From: Nitrincola sp048264025
GTDB taxonomy: Bacteria > Pseudomonadota > Gammaproteobacteria > Pseudomonadales > Balneatricaceae
Length of the DNA stretch: 64,000 bases
Reading direction: 5' to 3'
Assembly: GCF_048264025.1 (NCBI RefSeq)
Contig: NZ_JBLXDN010000008.1
Coordinates: forward strand, 91,873-155,872
Of this stretch, positions 1 to 9,410 are shown in pieces. The first letter of the stretch is position 1. The number at the start of each line of letters is the position of its first letter. A program made the position numbers and the translations under genes. The notes beneath the pieces are model-generated. The model was given only the letters and a program-made list of their open reading frames with translations. It did no database searches and was not told the origin of the DNA.

Positions 1-1025
1 TTTTCTAGGATACCGGTGCCTTCACGCTCAACTTTTTCTGAATCTATATAGTCGATACGTACTTTTTTACGCAGCGCGATACCGGCATGTGTAATCGCCT
101 CTATCAGCGATTTATATGCATCCAGCAGCTCCATATACTTACCGACCATGGCAATACGCACTTCGCCATCCGGATTCAGGAAGCAATCAGAGACTCTATC
201 CCATTCCTGCAGATCGGCCGGTGGGCAGTCAATACGAAAACGATCGGTAACGATTTCGTCTAGCGCCTGCTCAAACAACATACGCGGGATTGAATAGATG
301 GACTGAGCATCGGGCAAGGAGATCACCGCACGCTCTTCCACATTAGTGAACATCGCCAGCTTGCGCCGCGCAGAGGACGGTAAAGGCTGTTCGGAACGGC
401 ACACCAGAATATCCGGTTGGATACCGATGGAACGCAATTCTTTTACCGAGTGCTGAGAGGGTTTGGTTTTGGTTTCACCCGCTGTAGCAATGTAAGGCAC
501 CAGGGTCAGATGCATAAACAGCGCATTATTGGCACCTACTTCGATGCGCAACTGACGAACGGCTTCAAGGAACGGCAGGGATTCAATATCACCCACAGTG
601 CCACCAATTTCGACCAAGGCCACTTCGGCACCACTGGCACCTTCAATGACACGTCGTTTGATCTCATCGGTAATGTGAGGAATCACCTGCACTGTGCCAC
701 CAAGGTAGTCACCACGACGCTCTTTGCGCAGCACGTGCTGATAAACACGACCGGTGGTAAAGTTATTCCGCCGATTCATAGTCGTGCGGATGTATCGCTC
801 ATAGTGCCCCAGATCAAGATCTGTTTCGGCACCATCATCGGTAACAAAAACCTCTCCATGCTGAAAAGGACTCATGGTACCCGGATCCACATTGATGTAT
901 GGATCGAGCTTAAGCATAGTGACCTTAAGGCCGCGGGCCTCAAGAATGGCTGCCAGTGAAGCTGAGGCAATACCTTTGCCCAGTGAGGACACTACACCGC
1001 CTGTGACGAATATATAGCGCGTCAT
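1..1025 (-). CDS. pyrG: CTP synthase, N-terminal part (cut by window edge)
   Basis: CTP synthase makes CTP from UTP, ATP and glutamine in the cytoplasm. The 341 codons present begin at an ATG (1023-1025) and read MTRYIFVTGGVVSSLGKG, the family's N-terminal P-loop. Further on come the conserved YINVDPGTM, HGEVFVTDDGAETDLDLGHYE and GGTVQVIPHITDEIK segments of the amidoligase domain. The family is usually about 545 residues, so the glutaminase domain with its catalytic cysteine lies mostly outside the left edge. It is the last gene visible in the minus-strand block, 52 bases after tilS. The tilS-pyrG order is common in Pseudomonas relatives. Confidence 0.97.
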   Translation of the reverse strand, partial: MTRYIFVTGGVVSSLGKGIASASLAAILEARGLKVTMLKLDPYINVDPGTMSPFQHGEVFVTDDGAETDLDLGHYERYIRTTMNRRNNFTTGRVYQHVLRKERRGDYLGGTVQVIPHITDEIKRRVIEGASGAEVALVEIGGTVGDIESLPFLEAVRQLRIEVGANNALFMHLTLVPYIATAGETKTKPSQHSVKELRSIGIQPDILVCRSEQPLPSSARRKLAMFTNVEERAVISLPDAQSIYSIPRMLFEQALDEIVTDRFRIDCPPADLQEWDRVSDCFLNPDGEVRIAMVGKYMELLDAYKSLIEAITHAGIALRKKVRIDYIDSEKVEREGTGILE

Positions 1026-1077
1026 GCGAAACCTGTAAAAGTCGTGATTTTAGGAGGGGTCAAGATGGTATTGCATA

Positions 1078-2382
1078 CTAACAAAAAAATGGCTCCCCAG
1101 ACAATCCAAAAGGTTGCCAGAGGCAAGATAGATTTGATTTGCCCTGCCAGCGCTGATCTTCGCAGATGCCTGGCACCACCAGTATGCCACTATCATCACA
1201 CAGCAGCGGCCAGCTATCTCTTAGCCAGGGAGGCACACCAACCTCTTGAAAAAGCTGAGATAAGCTAATACCCACACCCCGATTAGCAGGGCGAAGACGT
1301 TCACCACCCTGACGGTATTTCAGTTGCAGAGTACAGCTATCAGCAGATGTGCTGCCTTCAACCTGCAGAACACCACCTGCGAGCGAAATTCTATCACCTG
1401 GTTGCAAGGTCAGCGGTCCTGCTATTAAGGAAGCAGACAGCAAGGAAGGACGCCACAGGAACAGCCGCTCCCGGTAGGTGCGTAACTGCAGATCCGGTTG
1501 TAGCTGCAACAAGCGCTCAGGATTAGCCTTACCCTGAAGGAACTGACAGCGCAGTTGACGCAAGGACTCCCCCCCCAGCACCCACTGGTGACTGTGCAGC
1601 CAATAACGCAACAGATTATTCTGGCGCGCGTCTGACAACTGAGACAATACAGGTAACTGAAGTACTTCCGGCGCTTCCAGGCAAGAGGCCGCGTCCTGTT
1701 CTGCCAGAACATCAAGCAGTTCGCGGGCTTCAGCCATAAAGCCTGCGGTTTCTACAAACCGGCTAACAGCCCCAGGCCAGCGCTGTGTAATCGCAGGCAT
1801 TACCGTATGGCGCAGATAGTTACGTGCATACTGCTGCACAGTATTGGATGGGTCTTCAACCCAGCGAAGTTCACGCTGTTTAGCCCAGCCTTCCAACTCA
1901 TTACGTGTCAGTGACAGCAAAGGACGTACCAGCCGACCCTGACCCAACGAGCGCTCCACCGGCATGGCCGACAAGCCAGCCACTCCGGCTCCACGGATCA
2001 ATCGATAAAGAAGAGTTTCGGCCTGATCATTGGCATGATGCGCCATCAACAACACATCACCTGGCTGCATCAGGGTAGAAAAAGCCTGGTAACGTGCATC
2101 CCGTGCAGCTGCTTCAGAGCTGCTCTGCGGAGCCACTCGACACAACTGAAAATCGATGTTTAGTTCGTTCGAATGACGCTGGCAACTGGCTGCCCAGTCA
2201 TCCCCGGCGGCTTGCAAACCATGATGAACATGAACAGCTAATAGCTGAGATTGAGGCAAGGCGTCAGCCGCCGCAGCAAGCAAGACCTGAGAGTCCAGCC
2301 CACCACTGTAAGCAATCAACCAGCGTTTGGCATCAGGGAAGCGACCGGGTAAGCGAGCCAATAAAGCGACAGGATCCTTCAT
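1078..2382 (-). CDS. tilS: tRNA(Ile)-lysidine synthase TilS
   Basis: TilS attaches lysine to C34 of the tRNA-Ile that reads AUA, changing both its codon and amino-acid specificity. The PP-loop ATP-pyrophosphatase signature SGGLDS is at residues 26-31, followed by the HVHHGLQ and HHANDQAETLL motifs of the catalytic domain. The C-terminal part contains GERLRPANRG and LSQLFQE, typical of the TilS C-terminal tRNA-binding domain. At 434 residues the length is normal. It starts 19 bases after accA and is probably cotranscribed with it and with pyrG. Confidence 0.95.
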   Translation of the reverse strand: MKDPVALLARLPGRFPDAKRWLIAYSGGLDSQVLLAAAADALPQSQLLAVHVHHGLQAAGDDWAASCQRHSNELNIDFQLCRVAPQSSSEAAARDARYQAFSTLMQPGDVLLMAHHANDQAETLLYRLIRGAGVAGLSAMPVERSLGQGRLVRPLLSLTRNELEGWAKQRELRWVEDPSNTVQQYARNYLRHTVMPAITQRWPGAVSRFVETAGFMAEARELLDVLAEQDAASCLEAPEVLQLPVLSQLSDARQNNLLRYWLHSHQWVLGGESLRQLRCQFLQGKANPERLLQLQPDLQLRTYRERLFLWRPSLLSASLIAGPLTLQPGDRISLAGGVLQVEGSTSADSCTLQLKYRQGGERLRPANRGVGISLSQLFQEVGVPPWLRDSWPLLCDDSGILVVPGICEDQRWQGKSNLSCLWQPFGLSGEPFFC

Positions 2383-2401
2383 ACCCGGTGCAAAGTGCGA
2401 C

Positions 2402-3361
2402 TCAGACCGAGCCGATTCCGTAAGACATCAAGCGCTTATAACGACGCTCTACCAAAGTATCCGTATCCATCTGCGTGAGTCGCTCCAGTGATTCCTGCAA
2501 CTGAACTTTCAGGCTAGCCGCCATATCCGTTGGATTACGATGAGCACCACCCAGAGGCTCCGGAATCACCCGGTCCACCAGCCCCAGCTCATGCAGACGC
2601 TGAGAGTTGATCCCCATGGCTTTGGCCGCGTCAGGAGCCCGTTCGGCGCTTTTCCACAAAATGGAGGCACAGCCTTCCGGCGAAATCACCGAATAAGTAC
2701 CATATTGCAGCATCAGCAACTCATCACAAACACCGATAGCCAGCGCACCACCCGATCCGCCCTCACCGATGACGGTAGAGATAATCGGAGTTTTCAACTG
2801 AGACATTTTGGCCAGGTTAAACGCGATAGCTTCCGACTGGCCACGCTCTTCCGCATCAATACCAGGGTAAGCGCCGGGGGTGTCGATAAAAGTCAGCACT
2901 GGTAAACTGAAACGTTCAGCCATCTCCATGATCCGCAAGGCCTTGCGGTAACCTTCAGGTCGTGGCATACCAAAGTTACGCCGTACTTTTTCTTTAACTT
3001 CCCGACCTTTCTGATGACCGATAACCACCACGGGAACGCCATCCAAGCGCGCTACTCCGCCGACGATGGCCGGATCATCCGCAAAATGACGATCACCATG
3101 TATCTCATCAAAATCATCAAACGCTAAAGCCAGGTAATCCAGCGTATAAGGACGCTGCGGATGACGGGAGATTTGTGATATTTGCCATGCACTCAAATCG
3201 CTGAAGATTGAACGTGTCTGACGGTTACTTTTTTCCTGCAGATTATTGATCTCATCAGACAGATTCAGATCTGCATTACCAGCACCGACATGGCGTAGCT
3301 CATTGATTTTGGCTTCCAGCTCTGCAATTGGCTGTTCAAAATCGAGATAGTTGGGATTCAT
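2402..3361 (-). CDS. accA: Acetyl-CoA carboxylase carboxyltransferase subunit alpha
   Basis: AccA with AccD transfers the carboxyl group from biotin-BCCP to acetyl-CoA, giving malonyl-CoA for fatty-acid synthesis. The 319-residue protein begins MNPNYLDFEQPIAELEAKI and keeps the family blocks HPQRPYTLDY, GHQKGREVKEK, FIDTPGAYPGI, GEGGSGGALAIG and ISPEGCASILWKSA. Length and both ends match the Escherichia coli protein. In many relatives accA directly follows dnaE; here a small membrane protein gene and about 250 non-coding bases separate them. The region 3362-3614 holds a 6-bp GC-rich hairpin (GCGCCC/GGGCGC near 3539) without a T-run, and no gene that I can see. Confidence 0.97.
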   Translation of the reverse strand: MNPNYLDFEQPIAELEAKINELRHVGAGNADLNLSDEINNLQEKSNRQTRSIFSDLSAWQISQISRHPQRPYTLDYLALAFDDFDEIHGDRHFADDPAIVGGVARLDGVPVVVIGHQKGREVKEKVRRNFGMPRPEGYRKALRIMEMAERFSLPVLTFIDTPGAYPGIDAEERGQSEAIAFNLAKMSQLKTPIISTVIGEGGSGGALAIGVCDELLMLQYGTYSVISPEGCASILWKSAERAPDAAKAMGINSQRLHELGLVDRVIPEPLGGAHRNPTDMAASLKVQLQESLERLTQMDTDTLVERRYKRLMSYGIGSV

Positions 3362-3614
3362 GTGCTTCCAGTTCTGCGTTATTCAAAAATTAAAATTTAT
3401 TTATAGTGGGATTCTACCTGCTGAACGAGCCGTTCACCAGTCTGGATAGCATCAGTAGCACCAAAACCAAAATGCCCCCCCACATGAAACACCGCCATAC
3501 CGAAGGCTATAACTAAGAGGCGTGCTGCAGTGACGAAGCGCCCCGTCAAGGGCGCCCATATCTATGATCAGCATCCGCTCAATTTGGCTTGCTTCAGAAT
3601 CAGGATTGAAAATG

Positions 3615-3995
3615 TTATTGAATTGGCAGGTAATAAAGCATGGTGATTACGTAAGCCACTAGTCCAAGACAAATAAGAAAAAGCACCCCATTAATCTTAA
3701 GTCTTCGCAGTAAAGCCAACCCAACAAATTCTTTTACTAGAACAATAAATGCGATCAAAGCAAAACTCCATAACCCTACCCCCCCTAAAAGTTGCTCCAG
3801 GAGCAGCGATCCCATTAGAGTACCTTCCTCATACCCCATTTCAGCACTGAGTTGACTGTAAACAGATCGTGATGACCCCAATACCATCAGTCCTCCCAAC
3901 TGAAGAAGCACTGAAAGCCACAGTAAGAAATTAGAAAAAGCCAAGGAGGTATAACGCCAACCATGTCGATAAATGTATGTAAAAAACATCGACAA
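3615..3995 (-). CDS. Small membrane protein of unknown function
   Basis: I do not recognise this 126-residue protein. It has three clear hydrophobic segments at roughly residues 16-40, 68-90 and 98-122, with short charged loops such as RRLKING between the last two. An ATG opens the frame at 3995, and a second ATG two codons later could serve instead. It sits between dnaE and accA, which are adjacent in many gammaproteobacteria. Its codons look more AT-rich than its neighbours', which suggests a later insertion. Coding status rests on the open frame, the plausible membrane topology and the lack of any competing ORF. Confidence 0.6.
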   Translation of the reverse strand: MSMFFTYIYRHGWRYTSLAFSNFLLWLSVLLQLGGLMVLGSSRSVYSQLSAEMGYEEGTLMGSLLLEQLLGGVGLWSFALIAFIVLVKEFVGLALLRRLKINGVLFLICLGLVAYVITMLYYLPIQ

Positions 3996-4151
3996 TCACC
4001 CCCTAATTAGAAGGCAATGCAGTTATGCACTGAGCACGTGGCATTATTTTATCCATTAAATATTTAATACATATCCCTTCATTGAAGCTATCAATGCAAC
4101 TTCAACATGTCAACCCTGAATTCAGGAACTATCTAATACAATCTAAACCGC

Positions 4152-7100
4152 TCAGTTGTCAGGCCAAACCAGACGTACTGCCGGATTACCAAAGATCTCT
4201 TTCAGGGCAATAATCTGATCATCGGAGGGTTCCGAGTGCCAGGCTTCGCCCAGTAGAAGATCCCCTTCTGCATCGGCACGGCGAAAACGTAAAGCCAGGG
4301 GGAGCTTCTCTGTCGCCTGGCGGGTGCTGGTCAGACAGTCACTGAGTTGTCGCAGCCGGGCAGCAGTCAACGAAGACTGATCACAACTAATTTCCAGCCG
4401 ACTCGCATGGCGAGCCCGAGCCTGGGTCACATTCATAACACTCTGACCGCGCACACGCACGCCGCCATTATAATCATCCGGGGCCACCTCACCCTCGATC
4501 ACCAATACCACATCTTTATTGATCAGATGCCGCGAGGCCTCATAGGTATCACCAAACAGGGTGATTTCCATGCGTGCGCTGCGATCATCCAGCGTCAGGA
4601 TGCACAGGTTATCGCCCTTCTTGGTTTTCTTGATACGCAGATCCACGACTAATCCAGCCATTTTCTGGGAGCGTCCACGCTGTGGCTGAATATCTACCAG
4701 CTTGCGACTCACCAGGCGGGATAATTCAGGCTCATACTCGTCGATCGGATGTCCTGTTACATACAGGCCGAGGGTTTCTTTTTCGCCCAGTAGCCGCTCT
4801 TTATCAGTCCAGTCGCGCACCTGAATAAAGTCAGCGTAAGGATCGGTCGTTGTCTCTTCTACCACTTCACCAAACAGATCGAGCATGCCGGCATCGGCAT
4901 TCCGGGCCGCCTGATCAGCGGTCTGCAACGCCGCACCAATCGCCTGCCAGAGCACCGCGCGTCTGGCGCCGAGTTTATCCAGCGCACCGCTGCGTACCAA
5001 GGCTTCCATCACCCGCTTGTTAAGGCGCTTAACCCCCACCCGGGCACAAAAATCGAACAGGTCAACAAAGTCGCCGCCCTGCTGGCGTGCACTGACAATC
5101 GCTTCGACCGGCCCTTCACCTACACCTTTAACGGCGCCCAGACCGTAAACTATTTCACCGGCATCATTCACGGTAAACATGAACTCACTGGCATTGACAT
5201 CAGGCAGATTCACAACCAGTTTCATCTGCCGGCACTCTTCAATGAAGATCACCACTTTATCGGTGTTCTGCATATCCGAAGAAAGTACCGCTGCCATAAA
5301 GGGCGCAGGATAGAAAGCCTTCAGCCAAGCGGTCTGATAAGACACCAGGGCATAAGCCGCCGAGTGCGATTTGTTAAAACCATAACCGGCAAACTTCTCT
5401 ACCAGATCAAAGATACTCCCGGCAAGCCCGACATCAATGCCCTGATTAACGGAACCATCCAGGAAGAACTGCCGCTGTTTTTCCATCTCTTCGGCTTTCT
5501 TTTTACCCATTGCTCGACGCAACAAGTCGGCTTCACCCAGTGAATAACCCGCCATAACCTGGGCAATCTGCATGACCTGTTCCTGATACAGGATGATGCC
5601 ATAGGTTGGTTCCAGTACCGGCTGCAGGCTATCGAGCTGGTAATCCGGATGTGGCCAGGCCAGGGGCGCCCGACCATGCTTACGGTTGATAAAGTCATCC
5701 ACCATGCCTGACTGCAAAGGTCCGGGACGAAACAGTGCCACCAGGGCGATAATATCTTCAAAACGGCTGGGTTGCAGGCGGCGGATCAGATCTTTCATGC
5801 CGGAGGATTCCAGCTGAAACACCGCGGTAGTTTCCGCCCGCTGCAACATCTGAAACACCTGCGGATCTTCAAGGTCGATACTTTCAATGGTGAGATCTTC
5901 CTCACCTTTGCGCCGACGCAAGTGATTAATGGTGCGTAAGGCCCAATCAATAATCGTCAGGGTACGCAAGCCCAAAAAGTCAAACTTAACCAGACCGGCT
6001 TCTTCCACATCGTTCTTATCATATTGAGTGACCAGGCCCTGCCCCTGCTCATCACAATAGGTCGCCGAAAAATCTGTCAGGCGGGTGGGCGCAATCACGA
6101 CCCCGCCCGCATGCTTACCTACGTTGCGGGTAATGCCTTCCAGCTTGAGCGCCATCTCCCAGATCTCGGCCGCCTCTTCACTGCCATCGATAAACTCCTT
6201 GAGCAACGTCTCCTGCTCAATCGCTTTACCCAGCGTCATGCCCACTTCAAAGGGAATCATTTTTGACAAGCGATCCGCCAGACCAAACGGTTTGCCCTGC
6301 ACTCGGGCAACGTCACGCACTACCGCCTTCGCCGCCATGGTACCGTAGGTAATAATCTGCGATACCGCATCACGACCATAACGGTCGGCAACATAATCGA
6401 TTACCCGATCACGGTTATCCATGCAGAAGTCGATATCGAAATCGGGCATGGAAACACGTTCAGGATTTAGAAATCGCTCGAACAGCAGGTCATATTCGAG
6501 CGGATCCAGATCGGTTATTTTCAGCGCATAGGCTACCAGTGAGCCCGCACCCGATCCCCTGCCAGGACCTACCGGAATATCGTTATCCTTGGCCCACTGG
6601 ATGAAGTCCATGACGATCAGGAAGTAACCGGGAAAGCCCATCTGAATAATAATATCCAGCTCAAACGTCAGGCGTTCATCATAAATTTGGCGCTGGGCGG
6701 CATAGTCTGGAGCCGCCGGATCCAAAATAGTTTCTAAGCGAAACGCCAGGCCATCAGAGGACACTTTGCGGAAGAACTCATCCATCGTCATCCCCTCAGG
6801 GATGGGATATTCCGGCAGATAGTAGGTCCCCAGCTCTATTTCAATGTTACAACGTCGAGCAATGGCGACACTGTTACTGATTGCCGATGGCAGATCAGCA
6901 AACAACTCCGCCATTTCCTGACTACTGCGAAAATATTGTTGTTCCGAGTAATCACGTGGACGCGAAGGGTCAGCCAGGGTACGACTCTGGTTGATGCACA
7001 CCCGTGCCTCATGCGCATCAAAGTCTTCGGCATACAGGAACATGACTTCGTTGGTGGCCACCAGCGGGCAGCCAGTTTGACTGGCCAACTCGGCACTGGC

Positions 7101-7658
7101 ATGAACCAGTTCTTCATCACTGGCACGCCCGGTACGTTGTATTTCCAGATAGAAGGCCTCGGGAAATACTGCCATCCACTCCTGCAGTAACTCCATGGCC
7201 TGTTCCGCATGCCCTTCCAGCAGGGCCCGACCCACTTCACCACGTGACGCCCCAGACAAGGCAATCAAACCCTCGGCCTTCTCCTTGACCCACTCACGCC
7301 GCACTAAAGCTCGGTCATCCTGCAATGACTGGCCTTCCGCATAGGCACGCGATACCAGTTCCATCAGGTTTTTATAGCCTCGGCCATTACGAACCAAGAG
7401 TGTCAGACGCGAGGGCTCGGCGCTATCATCCTCAGGATGAGCCAACCAGAGGTCCACACCACAAATGGGCTTTACCCCTTCAGCTAACGCCGCCTTGTAA
7501 AATTTGATCAGTGCAAACAGGTTAGTCTGGTCGGTTAAGGCAACAGCAGGCATCCCTTGTTTTGCCGCCGCAGCCACCAGCTTTTTGACCTTAACCAAGC
7601 CGTCGTAAAGTGAAAATTCACTGTGCACACGCAGGTGTACAAAGGTATCGGCGGTCAT
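4152..7658 (-). CDS. dnaE: DNA polymerase III subunit alpha
   Basis: This is the replicative DNA polymerase catalytic subunit. The N-terminal PHP domain starts FVHLRVHSEFSLYDGL. The palm carries GPGRGSGAGSLVAYAL and PDFDIDFCMDNRD, the latter with two catalytic aspartates. The conserved KFAGYGFNKSHSAAYALVSY follows, and an OB-fold and C-terminal tau-binding region end the protein. I place the start at the ATG 7656-7658 rather than at an upstream in-frame ATG at 7685. The former gives the family N-terminus, has an AAGGAG site nine bases upstream, and lies one base after the rnhB stop. The resulting 1168 residues fit the family. Confidence 0.97.
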   Translation of the reverse strand: MTADTFVHLRVHSEFSLYDGLVKVKKLVAAAAKQGMPAVALTDQTNLFALIKFYKAALAEGVKPICGVDLWLAHPEDDSAEPSRLTLLVRNGRGYKNLMELVSRAYAEGQSLQDDRALVRREWVKEKAEGLIALSGASRGEVGRALLEGHAEQAMELLQEWMAVFPEAFYLEIQRTGRASDEELVHASAELASQTGCPLVATNEVMFLYAEDFDAHEARVCINQSRTLADPSRPRDYSEQQYFRSSQEMAELFADLPSAISNSVAIARRCNIEIELGTYYLPEYPIPEGMTMDEFFRKVSSDGLAFRLETILDPAAPDYAAQRQIYDERLTFELDIIIQMGFPGYFLIVMDFIQWAKDNDIPVGPGRGSGAGSLVAYALKITDLDPLEYDLLFERFLNPERVSMPDFDIDFCMDNRDRVIDYVADRYGRDAVSQIITYGTMAAKAVVRDVARVQGKPFGLADRLSKMIPFEVGMTLGKAIEQETLLKEFIDGSEEAAEIWEMALKLEGITRNVGKHAGGVVIAPTRLTDFSATYCDEQGQGLVTQYDKNDVEEAGLVKFDFLGLRTLTIIDWALRTINHLRRRKGEEDLTIESIDLEDPQVFQMLQRAETTAVFQLESSGMKDLIRRLQPSRFEDIIALVALFRPGPLQSGMVDDFINRKHGRAPLAWPHPDYQLDSLQPVLEPTYGIILYQEQVMQIAQVMAGYSLGEADLLRRAMGKKKAEEMEKQRQFFLDGSVNQGIDVGLAGSIFDLVEKFAGYGFNKSHSAAYALVSYQTAWLKAFYPAPFMAAVLSSDMQNTDKVVIFIEECRQMKLVVNLPDVNASEFMFTVNDAGEIVYGLGAVKGVGEGPVEAIVSARQQGGDFVDLFDFCARVGVKRLNKRVMEALVRSGALDKLGARRAVLWQAIGAALQTADQAARNADAGMLDLFGEVVEETTTDPYADFIQVRDWTDKERLLGEKETLGLYVTGHPIDEYEPELSRLVSRKLVDIQPQRGRSQKMAGLVVDLRIKKTKKGDNLCILTLDDRSARMEITLFGDTYEASRHLINKDVVLVIEGEVAPDDYNGGVRVRGQSVMNVTQARARHASRLEISCDQSSLTAARLRQLSDCLTSTRQATEKLPLALRFRRADAEGDLLLGEAWHSEPSDDQIIALKEIFGNPAVRLVWPDN

Positions 7659-7659
7659 A

Positions 7660-8244
7660 TCAATCAGCTCCTTCAAGGATTTCACGAACCGGCCTGAAGC
7701 TGCGCCGGTGTTCTAGCAGTGGACCCAGGCGCTGCAATGCCTGTAAATGCTCCCGTGTGGGATAGCCCTTGTGACGATTGAACCCATAGCCAGGATACTG
7801 CAGATGCAACTCAACCATCTGCCGATCACGGGTTACCTTGGCCAAAATTGATGCCGCACTGATACAGGCATGACTGGCATCACCACCGACTATCGCTTCA
7901 GAAGGCATAGGCAACTCAGGGCAGCGATTGCCATCCACCAGCACCCGATCTACCTGACAGGACAACGCCAGCACCGCACGTTGCATCGCCAGCATACTGG
8001 CATGCAATATGTTCAGTTGATCGATTTCCTGCACTGACGCGCTGGCAATGGCATAGCCTAACGCTCGCTCACAAATTTGCTCATAGAGGGCGTTACGACG
8101 CTTTTCAGAGAGTTTTTTTGAATCTTTCAAGCCATCAATCGGATTGAGTGGATCCAATACCACCGCGGCGGCCACCACCTGGCCAACCAAAGGCCCACGT
8201 CCGACTTCATCAACGCCGGCAACCCATAGCATCGACTCGGTCAT
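7660..8244 (-). CDS. rnhB: Ribonuclease HII
   Basis: RNase HII cuts RNA in RNA-DNA hybrids and starts removal of single ribonucleotides from DNA. The 194-residue protein has the diagnostic VAGVDEVGRGPLVG motif at residues 8-21 with the first acidic metal ligands, DSKKLSEKRR, and ASILAKVTRDR. Length is typical. It overlaps the end of lpxB by four bases (ATGA) and stops one base before dnaE, so lpxB, rnhB and dnaE are probably translationally coupled, as in many gammaproteobacteria. Confidence 0.96.
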   Translation of the reverse strand: MTESMLWVAGVDEVGRGPLVGQVVAAAVVLDPLNPIDGLKDSKKLSEKRRNALYEQICERALGYAIASASVQEIDQLNILHASMLAMQRAVLALSCQVDRVLVDGNRCPELPMPSEAIVGGDASHACISAASILAKVTRDRQMVELHLQYPGYGFNRHKGYPTREHLQALQRLGPLLEHRRSFRPVREILEGAD

Positions 8245-9401
8245 AGCAATACCTGTTTATCGCGTAGCAATGCTTCCACCGCATCAGCGGCTCGCTGACT
8301 GGCACCACCTCGTAAGCTTTGATGTATTTGTGTATAAGCCGTCGTGAGTTGCAGGCAAGCCTCGGAGTCTGATAACCAGTACTCCAGCTCATCACACAAA
8401 CGCTCAGGTGTGACGGCATCCTGCAGTATTTCTGGCACCAGCGTATCTTGTGCCAACAAATTCGGCAGTGAAATCCAACGACTTTTTACCAGGGATGAAA
8501 TAATACGGTAGGTAAGAGGTGCCATTTTATAAGCGACCACCATGGGTTTTTTGCAGAACAAGGCTTCAAGTGTTGCCGTACCCGAAGCAATCAGAATGGC
8601 GTTGCTGGCGGTCATCACTTGATCCGATTGCTTTAATACCAAACGTACGGGCAGATCCGAAAATTCTGTTTGTATCAAGCGTTGCAGGCTATCAAAGCGC
8701 GCCTGATTGGCCGCTGGAATCAGGAATTCAACCTCGGGTCGACGACTATACAGTAATCTAGCGGCCTGCAGGAACGGCGGTGCCAAACGCCCCACTTCGC
8801 CACCACGACTCCCAGGTAACAGTGCAATGATACAGGCATCCTCAGTCACACCCAAGGCTTGACGTGCCGCCTGAGTATCCGGCTCCAAGGGAAACTGATC
8901 GGCCAAGGGGTGACCAACAAACGCTACCCGCTGCTGGTTATCGCGGTAAAAGTCTGCTTCAAAGGGAAACAGGGTCAGCATCAAATCGGTGCTGCGTTTG
9001 ATGCCTTCAACCCGTTTGCGGCGCCAGGCCCAGACGGATGGACTGACATAATGCACGGTATTAATACCGGCATCATGCAGCTTGCGCTCCAGTCTCAAGG
9101 TAAAATCGGGGGCATCTATGCCGATCACCAGATCCGGCGGTGCTGCCCGCCAACGCTGAACCAACTGACGCCGGATACCCAGCAACTCAGGCAAACGCCC
9201 AAGTACTTCTGTTAAGCCCATCACTGACAATCGTTCCATCGGGAACAGACTATGGAAGCCCTCGGCCTGCATCAACTCGCCACCTATGCCTTCAGCCTGA
9301 AGATCAGGAAAGCGCCGTTTCAGTTCAGCAAGCAGCCCGGCACCGAGAATGTCTCCCGATGCCTCACCGGCTACCATTGCGATACGAAGGGGTGCAGACA
9401 C
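8241..9401 (-). CDS. lpxB: Lipid-A-disaccharide synthase
   Basis: LpxB joins UDP-diacylglucosamine and lipid X to form the beta-1,6 disaccharide of lipid A at the inner membrane. The 386-residue GT19 protein begins with the family segment AMVAGEASGDILGAGL and contains GIGGELM, IGIDAPDF, YVSPSVWAWRRKR, FPFEADFY, VGHPLAD and LLPGSRGGEV. Translation starts at a GTG (9399-9401) with a strong AGGAGG five bases upstream. It lies nine bases after lpxA and overlaps rnhB by four bases. Confidence 0.97.
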   Translation of the reverse strand: MSAPLRIAMVAGEASGDILGAGLLAELKRRFPDLQAEGIGGELMQAEGFHSLFPMERLSVMGLTEVLGRLPELLGIRRQLVQRWRAAPPDLVIGIDAPDFTLRLERKLHDAGINTVHYVSPSVWAWRRKRVEGIKRSTDLMLTLFPFEADFYRDNQQRVAFVGHPLADQFPLEPDTQAARQALGVTEDACIIALLPGSRGGEVGRLAPPFLQAARLLYSRRPEVEFLIPAANQARFDSLQRLIQTEFSDLPVRLVLKQSDQVMTASNAILIASGTATLEALFCKKPMVVAYKMAPLTYRIISSLVKSRWISLPNLLAQDTLVPEILQDAVTPERLCDELEYWLSDSEACLQLTTAYTQIHQSLRGGASQRAADAVEALLRDKQVLL

Positions 9402-9410
9402 GTGAGCCTC

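Noticed and set aside
3535..3565. GC-rich hairpin as a terminator after the small membrane protein gene
   Set aside because: The stem is only six base pairs and no T-run follows on either strand.
7659..7685. Upstream ATG for dnaE overlapping rnhB
   Set aside because: The ATG at 7658 gives the DnaE N-terminus and has a well-placed AAGGAG; the longer form has no such support.
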